In this document: positions 27,545-37,442 of the stretch, in pieces
How positions within the stretch are numbered: the stretch's first letter is position 1
Layout: each line of letters begins with the position of its first letter
Source of the DNA: Actinopolyspora saharensis
GTDB lineage: Bacteria; Actinomycetota; Actinomycetes; Mycobacteriales; Pseudonocardiaceae
Reading direction: 5' to 3'
DNA length: 64,000 nt
Assembly (NCBI RefSeq): GCF_900100925.1
Contig: NZ_FNKO01000002.1
Location: 1 to 64,000 of the forward strand
The notes under the pieces: generated by a model
Seen by the model: only the letters and a program-made list of their open reading frames with translations
The model's database searches: none
What the model was told of the DNA's origin: nothing
Program-made: the position numbers and the translations under genes

Positions 27545-27798
27545 CGCGTCCTCTCCACTTTCACAATGCGGATTGAGTTGTCAGGGCCGCTGGATCGCGG
27601 AACTTTCGAAGGGGTGGCGCCGAGGTCGCATCCCCGGACCGCCGCCCACAATACCGGCACGGCAAGTGGCGCTCAGTCCGGGAATCCCCCACCGGATCGC
27701 TCGATCGGGATCGCACCGTCACTCACCCAACCGAAACGGTTCACTCCACGAGAGGCGCGGAAAGCACGAACCGCTCGCCGGATCGCGGCAACAGCCAC

Positions 27799-29082
27799 TC
27801 AGGTCAGTGTGACCGGGTTCACAATATCCGCGACCAGCACCAGCAGGGAATAGGCGATGAACACGAGGCTGACCACGTACGCCACCGGCATCAGCTTCGC
27901 GGTGTCGAAAGGTCCCGGATCGGGCCTGCGCACCAGCCTGGCGAGCTTGCGCCGCAGGGACTCCCACAGCGCTCCGGCTATGTGCCCGCCGTCCAGCGGC
28001 AGGATCGGCAGCATGTTGATCAGAAACAGCGAGAGGTTCACCCCGGCGAGGAGCTGGACCATGGTGATCATCCGCGCGCCGACCGAGAGCTCGTCGTAGG
28101 AGAGCACCTCACCACCAAGCCGACTGGCACCGACCACGCCGACCGGGGAGTCGGACTCCCTCTCCTGCCCACCGATCGCGGCGACCAGGTCCGGAACCTT
28201 GCTGGGCAGTTCGACCACCTTCTGCGCCGTCATGCCGATCATGGAACCGATCCGCGTGACCACGTCCCCGAAGCTCTGCCGGACCAGGTGCTGGGTCGGG
28301 GTGATCCCGAGGAAACCGACCTCCACGTACTCGTCCGAATCATTGATCTTCGGCTGGGTGTTGGGAATCAGATCGGGGTGCAGGGTCAGCGTCCGTCCGT
28401 CCCGCTCCACCACCACCGTCGCGGTGCCCGTGGAGTTCCGGATCGAGCCGCGCAGCTCCTGCCAGGACTCGACCCGCTCGCCGTTGAAGCTCACGATCTC
28501 GTCGTCGGGTCGGAATCCCGCCTGGGCCGCGGGGGACTTCGGGGCCCCTTCCGGGCACTCGCTGACGTTCTGGGCCTTCGCCGAGACCACGCACTCGCTG
28601 ACCGAGCTGACCGTCGTGGTGGGCTGGGCCACGCCGTAGGCCATCAGCACGGTCGTGAAGATGCCTACCGCGAGGATCAGGTTCATGAACGGCCCAGCGG
28701 CCATCACGATGATCCGCTTCCACGGCTTGCGCTGGTAGAACTGCCGGTGCGAGTCCTCGGGGCGCACCTCCTCGGCAACCGCCTGCCTGGCGTCCTCGAC
28801 CATCGCCCGCCAGGGCGCGGAGGAAGCGGTCCGACCGTACTCCTGCTCCTTCTGCGGCGGGAACATTCCGATCATCCGGATGAAACCGCCGAACGGAACG
28901 GCCTTGACCCCGTACTCGGTCTCACCCTTCTTCCTGGAGAAGATCGTCCGACCGAACCCGACCATGTACTGCGTCACCTTGACGCCGAACATCTTCGCCG
29001 TCGTCAGGTGACCGAGTTCGTGCCAAGCGATCGAAAACAGCAGCCCGAGGAAGAAAATCAGGATGCCGAGCACGACAAGCAT
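27799..29082 (-). CDS. rip1: Site-2 intramembrane metalloprotease (M50, RseP/Rip1 family)
   Basis: 427 residues. HELGH at 21-25 in the first TM helix gives two zinc ligands and the catalytic Glu; LPLDGGH near 370 supplies the Asp. A PDZ domain lies between (AAQAGFRPDDEIVSFNGE). It cuts membrane-bound anti-sigma factors in regulated intramembrane proteolysis. The ATG at 29082 shares one base with the dxr stop (TGATG), so the genes are coupled. Length and N-terminal start match mycobacterial Rip1. Confidence 0.93.
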   Translation of the reverse strand: MLVVLGILIFFLGLLFSIAWHELGHLTTAKMFGVKVTQYMVGFGRTIFSRKKGETEYGVKAVPFGGFIRMIGMFPPQKEQEYGRTASSAPWRAMVEDARQAVAEEVRPEDSHRQFYQRKPWKRIIVMAAGPFMNLILAVGIFTTVLMAYGVAQPTTTVSSVSECVVSAKAQNVSECPEGAPKSPAAQAGFRPDDEIVSFNGERVESWQELRGSIRNSTGTATVVVERDGRTLTLHPDLIPNTQPKINDSDEYVEVGFLGITPTQHLVRQSFGDVVTRIGSMIGMTAQKVVELPSKVPDLVAAIGGQERESDSPVGVVGASRLGGEVLSYDELSVGARMITMVQLLAGVNLSLFLINMLPILPLDGGHIAGALWESLRRKLARLVRRPDPGPFDTAKLMPVAYVVSLVFIAYSLLVLVADIVNPVTLT

Positions 29083-30344
29083 CAATGCGCTCTTTCCATA
29101 CCGGCGAGTTCGCGGGCTCGGGAGCGGGCCCACTCCTCGGATTCGAAAATCTCGTCCACGCTGGCCGGCTCGGCACGCCACGCGTCGGCCTCGGCCAGCA
29201 CCCTCTCGACAGTCTGCACGATACTGGTGAAACGGCTGTTACCCGCGACGAACGCCGCAACAGCCTCCTCGTTCGCCGCATTGTATACGGCGGGCAGACA
29301 GCCGCCCTCCTTTCCGGCGTGGCGTGCCAGCCCGACCGCGGGGAACGCCGCGTCGTCCAAGGGCTCGAACGTCCACGAGGAAGCCTGCGCGAAGTCGAGC
29401 CGCGGAGTGCCACCGTCCACCCGACGCGGCCAGCCCAGCCCCAGCGCGATCGGCAACCGCATGTCCGGGGGGCTGGCCTGCGCCATGGTGGCCCCGTCCG
29501 CGTAGGTGACCATCGAGTGCACGATCGACTGCGGGTGCACCACCACGTCGATGCGGTCGTAATCCACCCCGAACAGGAGGTGGGCCTCGATCAGCTCCAG
29601 GCTCTTGTTCACCATGGTGGCCGAGTTGATGGTCACCACCGTACCCATCGACCAGGTGGGGTGCGCCAAGGCCTGATCGACCGTGACCTCGTGCAACTCC
29701 TCCTCGGAGTAACCGCGGAACGGTCCGCCCGAGGCGGTCAGCACCAAGCGCTGGACCTCGTCCGCGTCCCCCGCGCGCAGGCACTGCGCCAACGCGGAGT
29801 GCTCCGAGTCCACCGGAGTGATCTGCCCCGGAGCGGCCGCGCGCTGCACCAGCGGACCGCCCGCGATCAACGACTCCTTGTTCGCCAGGGCCAGCCGCGA
29901 GCCGGACTCCAGCGCGGCCAGCGTGGGACGCAACCCACGCGAACCGTCCATACCGTTGAGCACGACGTCGGCCTCGGTGTCCCGGACCAGCTCGGTGGCC
30001 GCGTCCGGCCCGGCGAACAGCCGCGGCAGCCGGAACCGCCCCTCCGCGTAGCCGAGGCGCTGCGCCTCGGCGTACAGGGCCAGCTGCACGTCCTCCACCG
30101 CCGTGCCCCGGGCCACCGCGACGGCTTCGACCTCGAACTCGAGGGCCTGGGCCGCCAGGGTAGCCGGATCGTTGCCCCCAGCGGCGATGCCGAGCACCCG
30201 GAAGGCGCCCGGGTTGCGCCGGATCACCTCGAGAGCCTGGGTACCGATCGAGCCGGTCGAGCCCAGCAACGTCACACCGCACGGTGAGCCGCGGTCGTTT
30301 TCCTGCCTGTCCTTGCCTGGTTGGGCGGAGACCATCGTGCTCAT
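29082..30344 (-). CDS. dxr: 1-deoxy-D-xylulose-5-phosphate reductoisomerase
   Basis: 420 residues. Makes MEP from DXP with NADPH. It shows the nucleotide fold [24 protein letters not shown], the metal/substrate site [23 protein letters not shown] and [14 protein letters not shown]. The first 22 residues are polar and variable, so an internal start is possible. Heads the dxr-rip1-ispG string typical of actinobacteria. Confidence 0.95.
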   Translation of the reverse strand: MSTMVSAQPGKDRQENDRGSPCGVTLLGSTGSIGTQALEVIRRNPGAFRVLGIAAGGNDPATLAAQALEFEVEAVAVARGTAVEDVQLALYAEAQRLGYAEGRFRLPRLFAGPDAATELVRDTEADVVLNGMDGSRGLRPTLAALESGSRLALANKESLIAGGPLVQRAAAPGQITPVDSEHSALAQCLRAGDADEVQRLVLTASGGPFRGYSEEELHEVTVDQALAHPTWSMGTVVTINSATMVNKSLELIEAHLLFGVDYDRIDVVVHPQSIVHSMVTYADGATMAQASPPDMRLPIALGLGWPRRVDGGTPRLDFAQASSWTFEPLDDAAFPAVGLARHAGKEGGCLPAVYNAANEEAVAAFVAGNSRFTSIVQTVERVLAEADAWRAEPASVDEIFESEEWARSRARELAGMERAH

Positions 30345-30592
30345 TATTGCCGATTCCCTCCCGGAAGCGACGCCGCGGGCCGTCGAGGCCGTGCGCGTAT
30401 GGCGTAACGCACCAGCGGTCCACCCAGAACCGTGGCACGGGTGTGCGAAGATGGTCGCGCATCGGCGGGTTCGCGTGCTGCTTCGTGTGCTGCGCGGCCC
30501 GAGCGGCCTGCGCCGGAAGGCGAGCTCCGCGATGTGAAGGAACCGGCGTCCGCGGTTTCACCTCGATTCCGCGACGGGCACAGGAGGGGAAC

Positions 30593-30892
30593 GTGGCAAA
30601 CACGGAGCTGGAGCAGACCCATCACGAACAGGCGCCGACCCAGGCCGTCGATCCCGCCGAGGAACCCTCGGTCGAGTGGGGGTGGCACGGCTCGTTCCCG
30701 AAGGGCATCCAGATCGCCGGTTGGTTCAGCACGTTCGCGATGGTGATGATGCTGATCGGCAATCACCAGGGAATACTCAGCGGCGGCGGGCACTTCATCA
30801 GCGCCGACATCTGGTTGATCGCCATCGCCGCCGTGATGGCGGTCGCACTGCTCTACGACCTGCGGCGGCGCAGGACCTCTTGGCGGCGGTGA
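30593..30892 (+). CDS. DUF2631 domain small membrane protein
   Basis: 99 residues. An acidic N-terminal tail, then VEWGWHGSFPKGIQIAGWF and two TM helices (about 45-60 and 68-88), ending in a basic RRRRTSWRR. This is the DUF2631 pattern restricted to actinobacteria; function unknown. The GTG at 30593 sits six bases after AGGAGGGG. Divergent from dxr and convergent with rlmN. Confidence 0.85.
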   Translation: MANTELEQTHHEQAPTQAVDPAEEPSVEWGWHGSFPKGIQIAGWFSTFAMVMMLIGNHQGILSGGGHFISADIWLIAIAAVMAVALLYDLRRRRTSWRR

Positions 30893-30922
30893 AGCACCTC
30901 CGCACGAACGGGAGCAACGAGC

Positions 30923-30966
30923 CGAGGGGCGGTCGTCGTGGGAGTTCCCCGATCGACCGCCCCTCG
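30923..30966. terminator. 13-bp hairpin between DUF2631 gene and rlmN
   Basis: CGAGGGGCGGTCG (30923-30935) pairs perfectly with CGACCGCCCCTCG (30954-30966) between convergent genes. No U-tract on either side; likely a bidirectional GC-rich terminator. Confidence 0.6.
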
Positions 30967-31134
30967 AATCATCGGCACTCGTGAGCTCGGCCGGCTCCGG
31001 CGCGTGAGCCGGCCGCGCTGCGCGGCAGGGCGCTCGGCGGCAGCACTGCTGCCCGCGGGTCCTCCAGCGCTGTCACCACACCGACCGCGTCGGTTCCACC
31101 CGTGCCCCAGCAGCGCGAAAACCGGTCACGCGGC

Positions 31135-32250
31135 TCAGAGGTTCTCCGCGGCCAGCTGACCGCAGGCCGCCGCGATCTCCTGGCCGCGCGTGTCCCGCAC
31201 CGTGCAGGAAACGCCCGCGTCCTGCACCCGGCGCACGAACTCCCGCTCCACGGGTTTCGGGCTCGCGTCCCACTTGCTTCCCGGAGTCGGGTTCAGCGGG
31301 ATGACGTTGACGTGGGCGAACCTTCCGAGCTGCTTGTGCAGCAGCTTCCCGAGCAGATCGGCCCGCCACGGGTGGTCGTTCATGTCGCGGATCAACGCGT
31401 ACTCGATCGAAACGCGCCTGCCGGTATGCTCCGCGTAGCCGCGGGCGGCCTCGAGCACCTCCTCGACCTTCCACCGGTTGTTGACCGGAACCAGGGTGTC
31501 CCTGAGTTCGTCGTCCGGGGTGTGCAGCGACACGGCCAGCGTCACCTGCAGCCCCTCCTGGGTCATCTTCCGGATGGCCGGGGCCAGACCGACGGTCGAG
31601 ATGGTGACCGAACGCTGCGAGAGTCCCAGTCCGTCCGGAGCGGGATCGCAGATGCGGTGCACCGCGTCGATGACCCTGCGGTAGTTGGCCAGCGGTTCGC
31701 CCATGCCCATGAAGACGACGTTGGACAACCTGCCCGGACCACCGGGCACCTCGCCGTCCCGCATCATCGCGGCGGCCTGGCGGACCTGGTCCACGATCTC
31801 CGCGGTGGACAGGTTGCGCTGCAGCCCTCCCTGGCCAGTGGCGCAGAACGGGCAGGCCATGCCGCAACCGGCCTGGCTGGAGATGCACACGGTCGCCCGG
31901 TCGGGGTAGCGCATCAGAACGCTTTCGAGCGTGGTCCCGTCGTGGGCCCGCCAAAGCGTCTTGCGGGTTTCCCCCTCATCCGTGTCAAGATTGTGGACGG
32001 GAGTGAGCAGGGTGGGCAGCAGTTCGTTGGCCAGCCGATCCCTGCTTGCGGCAGGAACATCGCTCATGTCCTGCGCATCGGCTGTGAGCCTGCCGAAGTA
32101 GTGTTGCGCGAGCTGGCGAGCACGAAACGGCTTCTCGCCGAGCTCCGTGACGGCAGCACGACGCTGCTCTCCGGAAAGGTCCGCGAGATGTCTTGGTGGC
32201 ATGCCCCGTTTGGGAGCGTCGAAGACGAGAGGAAGAGACGTCGAGCTCAT
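31135..32250 (-). CDS. rlmN: 23S rRNA (adenine(2503)-C(2))-methyltransferase
   Basis: 371 residues. Radical SAM enzyme that methylates A2503 of 23S rRNA and A37 of some tRNAs. It has the cluster motif CGMACPFC, the substrate Cys in SCTVRDTRG and [13 protein letters not shown]. The ATG at 32250 is preceded by GGGG; the 48-codon upstream extension is not family-like. Divergent from the DtxR-family gene. Confidence 0.94.
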   Translation of the reverse strand: MSSTSLPLVFDAPKRGMPPRHLADLSGEQRRAAVTELGEKPFRARQLAQHYFGRLTADAQDMSDVPAASRDRLANELLPTLLTPVHNLDTDEGETRKTLWRAHDGTTLESVLMRYPDRATVCISSQAGCGMACPFCATGQGGLQRNLSTAEIVDQVRQAAAMMRDGEVPGGPGRLSNVVFMGMGEPLANYRRVIDAVHRICDPAPDGLGLSQRSVTISTVGLAPAIRKMTQEGLQVTLAVSLHTPDDELRDTLVPVNNRWKVEEVLEAARGYAEHTGRRVSIEYALIRDMNDHPWRADLLGKLLHKQLGRFAHVNVIPLNPTPGSKWDASPKPVEREFVRRVQDAGVSCTVRDTRGQEIAAACGQLAAENL

Positions 32251-32435
32251 AACGACCCCATTGTCCCACGGAGCCGCCCGCAGGAGCTCAGCGGCCACAC
32301 GCGGACACCGCGAGGGGCGGCTCTCCGCGGTGACTCCTCCCCAGGCAGCCCCGCGGAAGAGCCGAACCCGATCACCGCACGGGATTCGTCCCACAGGTCG
32401 GGGACTCGCGGAGAACTACCTCTTATGGTGAAGTC

Positions 32436-33122
32436 ATGACTGGCACGGTCGAGCGCCACTCAGCCTCCGTGGAGGACTACGTCCGAACCATCTACGGCCT
32501 CAGCGAACGCGGATCCTCGGTCACCAACACGACGCTCACGAGCCGACTCGGACTGAGCCCCTCCTCCGTGTCGGGCATGATCACCAAGCTCGCGCAGCTC
32601 GGGTTGGTCACGCACGAGAGGTACCGCAGCGTGGAGTTGACCACCACGGGCCGCAGACTCGCCTGCGACGTCCTGCGCAGGCACCGGCTGCTGGAGCAGT
32701 TCCTCGTCGAGGTGCTCGACTACACCTGGGACGAGGTGCACCAGGAGGCCGACGCACTGGAGCACGCCGTCTCCGACGAGCTCATCGAGCACATCGCGAG
32801 CAAACTCGGTCACCCGACCCACGATCCGCACGGTGATCCGATCCCCACCGCCGAGGGCGTGGTGGAGAAACCGACCACGAAGCTGCTCGACCAACTGCCC
32901 CCCGGAACGGTGGGCACCATAGCCCGGGTCTGGGACACCGACTCGGAACTGCTCCGCTATCTCACCGACCACGGGATGACCCTGGGCAATCGGATCGAGG
33001 TCGTCGAGCGCAAGCCCTTCGGCGGCCCGCTGGTGGTGCGGGTCGGTTCGGCCGAGGAGGCCGAGACGCACTTCCTCGGTTCCGAGATCGCCCAGACCCT
33101 GTCCATAACCGTGCAGCACTAG
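32436..33122 (+). CDS. DtxR-family metal-dependent repressor with MntR-like metal ligands
   Basis: 228 residues: HTH (about 28-60), metal-binding dimerisation domain (about 75-135) and C-terminal SH3-like FeoA domain. Key positions differ from iron-type IdeR/DtxR: the Met10 equivalent is D14 (SVEDYVRTIY, as in MntR) and the Cys102 equivalent is D106 in EVHQEADALEH. H83, E87, H102, E109 and H110 remain. Acidic replacement at these two sites is the pattern of manganese-responsive MntR, although the three-domain length is IdeR-like. No target is adjacent. Confidence 0.88.
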   Translation: MTGTVERHSASVEDYVRTIYGLSERGSSVTNTTLTSRLGLSPSSVSGMITKLAQLGLVTHERYRSVELTTTGRRLACDVLRRHRLLEQFLVEVLDYTWDEVHQEADALEHAVSDELIEHIASKLGHPTHDPHGDPIPTAEGVVEKPTTKLLDQLPPGTVGTIARVWDTDSELLRYLTDHGMTLGNRIEVVERKPFGGPLVVRVGSAEEAETHFLGSEIAQTLSITVQH

Positions 33123-33130
33123 GCAGCACC

Positions 33131-33160
33131 GGCAGGAGGGCACCGGCCTGCCCCGGTTTT
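33131..33160 (+). terminator. Possible terminator after the DtxR-family gene
   Basis: GGCAGG (33131-33136) pairs with CCTGCC (33147-33152), followed by ccgg and TTTT at 33157-33160, nine bases past the stop codon. Confidence 0.45.
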
Positions 33161-33286
33161 CCCGAGGGGCACCGCGGCACCACTTCTCGAACCACTTCCC
33201 GAACGGCGCTGTCCCGCGCCGACGACACGCGGAAGACGTCAGAAGCACGTCCGGCGAAGCACTACCCGGTACGGCTCACGTGATCG

Positions 33287-33655
33287 TCACTGCCGGAACA
33301 CCCCCGAGGTTTCGAACCGCGCCTGCCCCTCGGCATCCGCTCCGGAACCGCGCTCGTCCGGAAACGTGCGCCCCTCCTCCGCGCGATGGGCTCCGAGGGC
33401 CGCGAGCAGCAGATCGAACCTGCTGTCGGTGAGCCGCACCACCACGTACCCGAAGAGGAGCAATCCCAGCAGCACCAGCCCGGCCACCCAGAGCAGCCCG
33501 GCTCCCTGCGCCAACAGCACGACCGACACCGCCAGCGCCAGCCCCGCGGCGAACCCCAGCGCCCGTGCCAGCGCGACCCGCGTCGACAAAGCGCGATACA
33601 GCGGATAGTGCCTGCGTAAATAGCGTTCCGCCCGAACGCGCTCGGCGCGTTCCAT
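33287..33655 (-). CDS. Small two-TM membrane protein of unknown function
   Basis: 122 residues from the ATG at 33655. A basic N-terminal segment (RAERYLRRHYPLYRAL) precedes two TM helices (LGFAAGLALAVSVVLL and GLLWVAGLVLLGLLLFGYVVV), then a polar tail. The frame is open to a TTG at 33781, so up to 42 more residues are possible; no clear ribosome site decides. Downstream of the cdsA cluster on the same strand. Family not recognised. Confidence 0.55.
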   Translation of the reverse strand: MERAERVRAERYLRRHYPLYRALSTRVALARALGFAAGLALAVSVVLLAQGAGLLWVAGLVLLGLLLFGYVVVRLTDSRFDLLLAALGAHRAEEGRTFPDERGSGADAEGQARFETSGVFRQ

Positions 33656-33782
33656 GCGGGCGATCTCGTCCAGGCTCGCGCTGATCGCCTTACCGGATCC
33701 CCCAGAAATCAATAAACTACCCTCGCCAGCCGGAACCGATCCCCTGCCGAAAATCCGATCGTTCTCGTTCAACGACCACAAC

Positions 33783-34013
33783 TCAGTCGATCATGAAACG
33801 CCCGGCGGGACAAGGCTGCATTCGGGGGAGCTTCGCCTCCTGCACGATCCGTTCCCGGAAGCGGGCGATCGCGGGATCCGAATCGACCGAACGCCGGCGG
33901 GAGAACGCGGCACACCACTCGAGGAGGCCTTCGGTCCCGGATCCCGCGCAGATACCACACGCGCCCGTGAACGAGCTCGTGGAACGACCGAGACTGCTGA
34001 ACGCGCAGCTCAC
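33783..34013 (-). CDS. Possible small cysteine-containing protein
   Basis: 76 residues from a GTG at 34013, 42 bases after cdsA. It contains CGICAGSG, then LLEWC and a late CPAGR, resembling a CxxC-x-G-x-G zinc-knuckle half. Third codon positions are G+C-rich as in real genes here. No good ribosome site is visible, and overlapping frames are also open, so the gene is uncertain. Confidence 0.35.
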   Translation of the reverse strand: MSCAFSSLGRSTSSFTGACGICAGSGTEGLLEWCAAFSRRRSVDSDPAIARFRERIVQEAKLPRMQPCPAGRFMID

Positions 34014-34055
34014 GGCGGCGCACGAACCGGGGCCTCCGCGCGGGGAAGCCCCGAT

Positions 34056-34901
34056 TCAGCTGGGAATCAACCAGAACAGGGTCCCCCACGCGACGACGGC
34101 GGAGGGAAGCAATGAGTCCATCCGGTCCATGAGACCGCCGTGGCCGGGCAGCAGGGTCCCCATGTCCTTGATGTCGAGATCGCGCTTGATCAACGATTCC
34201 ATCAGGTCCCCGAGGGTGGAGCTGCACACGACGGCGATGCCGAAGAGCACTCCGGCCCACCACGTGCCCCCCAGCAGCAGACTCACCGAGAGCGCGCCCG
34301 CCACCACGCCCGCGGACAGCGAGCCGGCGAACCCTTCCCAGGACTTGTTCGGACTCACCCGGGGCGCCATCGGGTGACGTCCGAGGAACACGCCCGAGGC
34401 GTAGCCCGCCGTGTCGGAGGCGACCACCCCGATCATGAAGCACAACGCCCGCAGCCCCCCGTCGGGAGGCACCACCAGCATCGCCGCGAAAGCGGCGAAC
34501 ATCGAGACGTAGGAGCTGGTGAACACCGACGCCGTCACGTCACGCAGATAGCCGTCCACGCCCAGCCGAACACGCCAGGCCAGGCACACCAGCGTGGTGA
34601 GCGCGAAGGCCACCAGAACACCGGAAAAACCGAACGGCCAGGACAACCAGATCATCGCCTGGCCGCCCACCAGAACCGGCGGCAGGGCCAACCGGATCCC
34701 CGAACCCCGGCGCAACGCCCCGGCCAGTTCGACGGTGGAGAGCGCGGCGGCCACTGCCACGATCCCGATGAACGAGTGCCGATAGGTCAACAGCGCGGTG
34801 ACGATCCCCGCGCCGAGCAACAAGCCAACCGCCAGCGCGGCGGGCAGGTTGCGGCCCGCACGCGAAGAACGTGCGGATCCGTCCGGCACGTCGGTCGACA
34901 T
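34056..34901 (-). CDS. cdsA: Phosphatidate cytidylyltransferase
   Basis: 281 residues with about eight TM helices. Makes CDP-diacylglycerol from CTP and phosphatidate. The signature is VSPNKSWEGFAGSL followed by SSTLGDLMESLIKRDLDIKDMG and LLPGHGGLMDRMDSL. The ATG at 34901 has GAAGGTGAG upstream. Last large gene of the tsf-pyrH-frr-cdsA group; 40 bases after frr. Confidence 0.94.
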   Translation of the reverse strand: MSTDVPDGSARSSRAGRNLPAALAVGLLLGAGIVTALLTYRHSFIGIVAVAAALSTVELAGALRRGSGIRLALPPVLVGGQAMIWLSWPFGFSGVLVAFALTTLVCLAWRVRLGVDGYLRDVTASVFTSSYVSMFAAFAAMLVVPPDGGLRALCFMIGVVASDTAGYASGVFLGRHPMAPRVSPNKSWEGFAGSLSAGVVAGALSVSLLLGGTWWAGVLFGIAVVCSSTLGDLMESLIKRDLDIKDMGTLLPGHGGLMDRMDSLLPSAVVAWGTLFWLIPS

Positions 34902-34941
34902 TCCGGACTCACCTTCGCGCTGGCCAGTCGTCACCACGCCG

Positions 34942-35499
34942 TCAGACCTCGAGCAGTTCCGATTCCTTGTTCTTGACCAGTTCGTCAACCTGCGAAACGT
35001 GGCGCTGGGTGATGTTTTCCAGTTCCTTCTCACCACGCACGCCCTCGTCCTCGCCGACTTCCCCGTCCTTGACAGTTCGGTCGATCTCCTCCTTGGCCTT
35101 GCGCCGCAGGCTGCGCAGGGTGATGCGGGCGTCCTCACCCTTCTGCTTGGCGAGCTTGGCCATCTCCTTGCGGCGCTCCTCGGTCAACTGCGGAACCTGC
35201 ACCCGGATGACCTTGCCGTCGTTGCTGGGGTTGACTCCCAGGTTCGAGTTGCGGACCGCCCGTTCCATGGCGCCGAGCTGACTGGCGTCATAGGGTTTGA
35301 TGACCACGAGCCGGCCCTCCGGCACGTTTATGCTCGCCAACTGGTTCAACGGCGTCGGCGAACCGTAGTAGTCGACGACGATGCCGGAGAACATCGCCGG
35401 ATTCGCACGGCCGGTGCGAACGGTGGCCAAGTCGTCCTTGGCCACCTCCACCGCTTTCTGCATCTTCTCTTCGGCTTCGAGAAGAGTCTCGTCAATCAC
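34942..35499 (-). CDS. frr: Ribosome recycling factor
   Basis: 185 residues, the standard length. Splits post-termination ribosomes with EF-G. The conserved pattern ([40 protein letters not shown]) is complete and the C-terminal helical bundle ends in [11 protein letters not shown]. Between pyrH and cdsA on the same strand. Confidence 0.96.
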   Translation of the reverse strand: MIDETLLEAEEKMQKAVEVAKDDLATVRTGRANPAMFSGIVVDYYGSPTPLNQLASINVPEGRLVVIKPYDASQLGAMERAVRNSNLGVNPSNDGKVIRVQVPQLTEERRKEMAKLAKQKGEDARITLRSLRRKAKEEIDRTVKDGEVGEDEGVRGEKELENITQRHVSQVDELVKNKESELLEV

Positions 35500-35619
35500 G
35501 GCTGCTCCTTCGGTGTGGGGCCGGCAGACTCCGACGGTCGATACAGGTCGTGCTCACTCGACCCGACGAGTACCGGACCGATTCACGGACAGGATCCCAA
35601 ATCGACCCTCGCCAGTCCG

Positions 35620-36369
35620 TTACCCGGGGGTGCTGACCAGCGTCCCGATTTTCGCACCGCTGGCAGCGCGCGCGATGTTGCCTTCCTCGAGAAGATTGAA
35701 GACCAGAATGCGCATGTGATTGTCCATGCACAGGCTGAACGCCGTCGCATCGGCCACTTTGAGACCGCGTTCCAGAACCTCACGGTGCGTGATGCTCTCG
35801 AACAGTTCCGCGGAGGGCGTTGTCCTCGGGTCCGCGGAGTAGACGCCGTCCACGCCCTTGGCCATCAGCACGACTTCCGCGCCGATCTCCAGTGCACGCT
35901 GGGCGGCCGCCGTGTCGGTGGAGAAGTACGGCATCCCCGTACCCGCACCGAAGATCACGACCCGCCCCTTCTCCAGGTGCCGACTGGCACGCCGCGGGAT
36001 GTACGGCTCGGCGACCTGCCCCATGCTGATGGAGGTCATCACACGAGTGTCGATCCCGTGCTCGCGCTCCAGGAAGTCCTGCAACGCCAGGCAGTTCATC
36101 GTGGTGCCCAGCATCGCCATGTAGTCGCCGCGCGCCCGCTCCATGCCGCGCTGCTGCAATTCCGCACCGCGGAAGAAATTGCCGCCACCGATGACGACCG
36201 CGACCTCGACTCCATTGGCGACCACCTCGGCGAGCTGACGCGCGATCGTACCGACGACGTCGGGATCGACTCCCACACTGCCGCCGCCGAACATCTCCCC
36301 ACCGAGCTTGAGCAATACCCTCCGGTAGCCGCTCTCACCCGCCTGCCCAACGGATACGCCGTCAGTCAC
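35620..36369 (-). CDS. pyrH: UMP kinase
   Basis: 249 residues, amino-acid-kinase fold; phosphorylates UMP to UDP. It has [24 protein letters not shown] and the DGVYSADPR segment. The GTG at 36369 is preceded by AGGAGG at 36375-36380 with five-base spacing, which rules out the longer start at 36453. An intrinsic terminator ends four bases before this ribosome site, so expression must depend on read-through. Confidence 0.95.
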   Translation of the reverse strand: MTDGVSVGQAGESGYRRVLLKLGGEMFGGGSVGVDPDVVGTIARQLAEVVANGVEVAVVIGGGNFFRGAELQQRGMERARGDYMAMLGTTMNCLALQDFLEREHGIDTRVMTSISMGQVAEPYIPRRASRHLEKGRVVIFGAGTGMPYFSTDTAAAQRALEIGAEVVLMAKGVDGVYSADPRTTPSAELFESITHREVLERGLKVADATAFSLCMDNHMRILVFNLLEEGNIARAASGAKIGTLVSTPG

Positions 36370-36383
36370 TCGTTCCTCCTGAG

Positions 36384-36418
36384 AAAACGCCCCGCCCTCG
36401 GAAGACGAAGGCGGGGCG
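36384..36418 (-). terminator. Intrinsic terminator directly before the pyrH ribosome site
   Basis: On the minus strand CGCCCCGCC (36418-36410) and GGCGGGGCG (36396-36388) form a perfect 9-bp stem, followed at once by TTTT (36387-36384). It is the best intrinsic terminator in the window. It lies about 115 bases after tsf and four bases before the pyrH Shine-Dalgarno sequence. Confidence 0.75.
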
Positions 36419-36532
36419 CGAACATCGATTCTCGCGGACCGCTCCGGACACACCCGGGTTGCTCCGGTTCACATCCTGGCTGCCGGATCCGCAGCGTGCA
36501 CGGCAGGCTGGAGCGGATCCGTCACGGAACGA

Positions 36533-37348
36533 TCAGGACTGGCCGACCTCGAACCTCGTGAAACGGGTGATGCTGACGCCGGCCTCGTCGAGCAGATCCC
36601 GGACAGTCCTCTTGTTGTCCTGGACCGAGGGCTGCTCGAGCAGCACGTTGTCCTTGTAGAAGCCGTTGAGCCGCCCCTCGATGATCTTGGGCATGGCCTG
36701 CTCCGGCTTGCCCTCGGAACGGGCGGTCTCCTCGGCGATCCTGCGCTCGTTGGCGACGACGTCCTCGGGCACGTCGTCCTTGGACAGGTACTGCGGCTTC
36801 AGGGCCGCGATCTGCATCGCGGCACCGCGGGCGGCTTCCTCGTCCGAGCCGGTGTACTCGACTTGCACCCCCACGGCGGGCGGGAGCCCCGCGGCACGCC
36901 GGTGCAGGTAGGTCGCGACCTGCCCCTCGAAGATGCTGACCCTGCGCAGTTCCAGCTTCTCACCGATCTTCGCGGCGAGGTCGTGGATCGCGTTGCCGAC
37001 CGTGGTGTCCCCGAGCGGGGTCTCCTTCACGGTCTCCACATCGGTGGAGTTGACGTCCTTGACCGCGGCAACGATCTTGTCCGCGAGCTCGACGAACTCC
37101 TCGTTCTTGGCCACGAAGTCGGTCTCGCTGTTCAGCTCGAGCAGCACTCCGTCGCCGCCTGCGACCAGACCTTCCGCCGTGGAACGCTCGGCACGCTTGC
37201 CCACGTCCTTGGCGCCCTTGATGCGCAGGTTCTCGATCGCCTTGTCGAAGTCGCCCTCGGTCTCCTCGAGCGCCTTCTTGCAATCCATCATGCCGGAGCC
37301 GGTGATTTCGCGAAGGCGCTTCACGTCGGCCGCACTGTAATTCGCCAT
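36533..37348 (-). CDS. tsf: Elongation factor Ts
   Basis: 271 residues. Nucleotide exchange factor for EF-Tu. The N-terminal UBA-like domain ([21 protein letters not shown]) contains the TDFVAKN-type contact stretch further on ([15 protein letters not shown]). The ATG at 37348 starts MANYSAADV. Follows rpsB with a hairpin between. Confidence 0.96.
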   Translation of the reverse strand: MANYSAADVKRLREITGSGMMDCKKALEETEGDFDKAIENLRIKGAKDVGKRAERSTAEGLVAGGDGVLLELNSETDFVAKNEEFVELADKIVAAVKDVNSTDVETVKETPLGDTTVGNAIHDLAAKIGEKLELRRVSIFEGQVATYLHRRAAGLPPAVGVQVEYTGSDEEAARGAAMQIAALKPQYLSKDDVPEDVVANERRIAEETARSEGKPEQAMPKIIEGRLNGFYKDNVLLEQPSVQDNKRTVRDLLDEAGVSITRFTRFEVGQS

Positions 37349-37400
37349 CGTGCGTCGTCCATCCTCGTTGGAATGTCTGGCGGGGGAAATGGGAATGGAG

Positions 37401-37437
37401 GAGGCGTGCCCGAGCACCCCGTGCCCGGGCACGCCTC
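37401..37437 (-). terminator. 12-bp hairpin between rpsB and tsf
   Basis: GAGGCGTGCCCG (37401-37412) pairs perfectly with CGGGCACGCCTC (37426-37437). It begins five bases after the rpsB stop and has no U-tract. It may cause partial termination or protect the rpsB end. Confidence 0.5.
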
Positions 37438-37442
37438 ACAGA

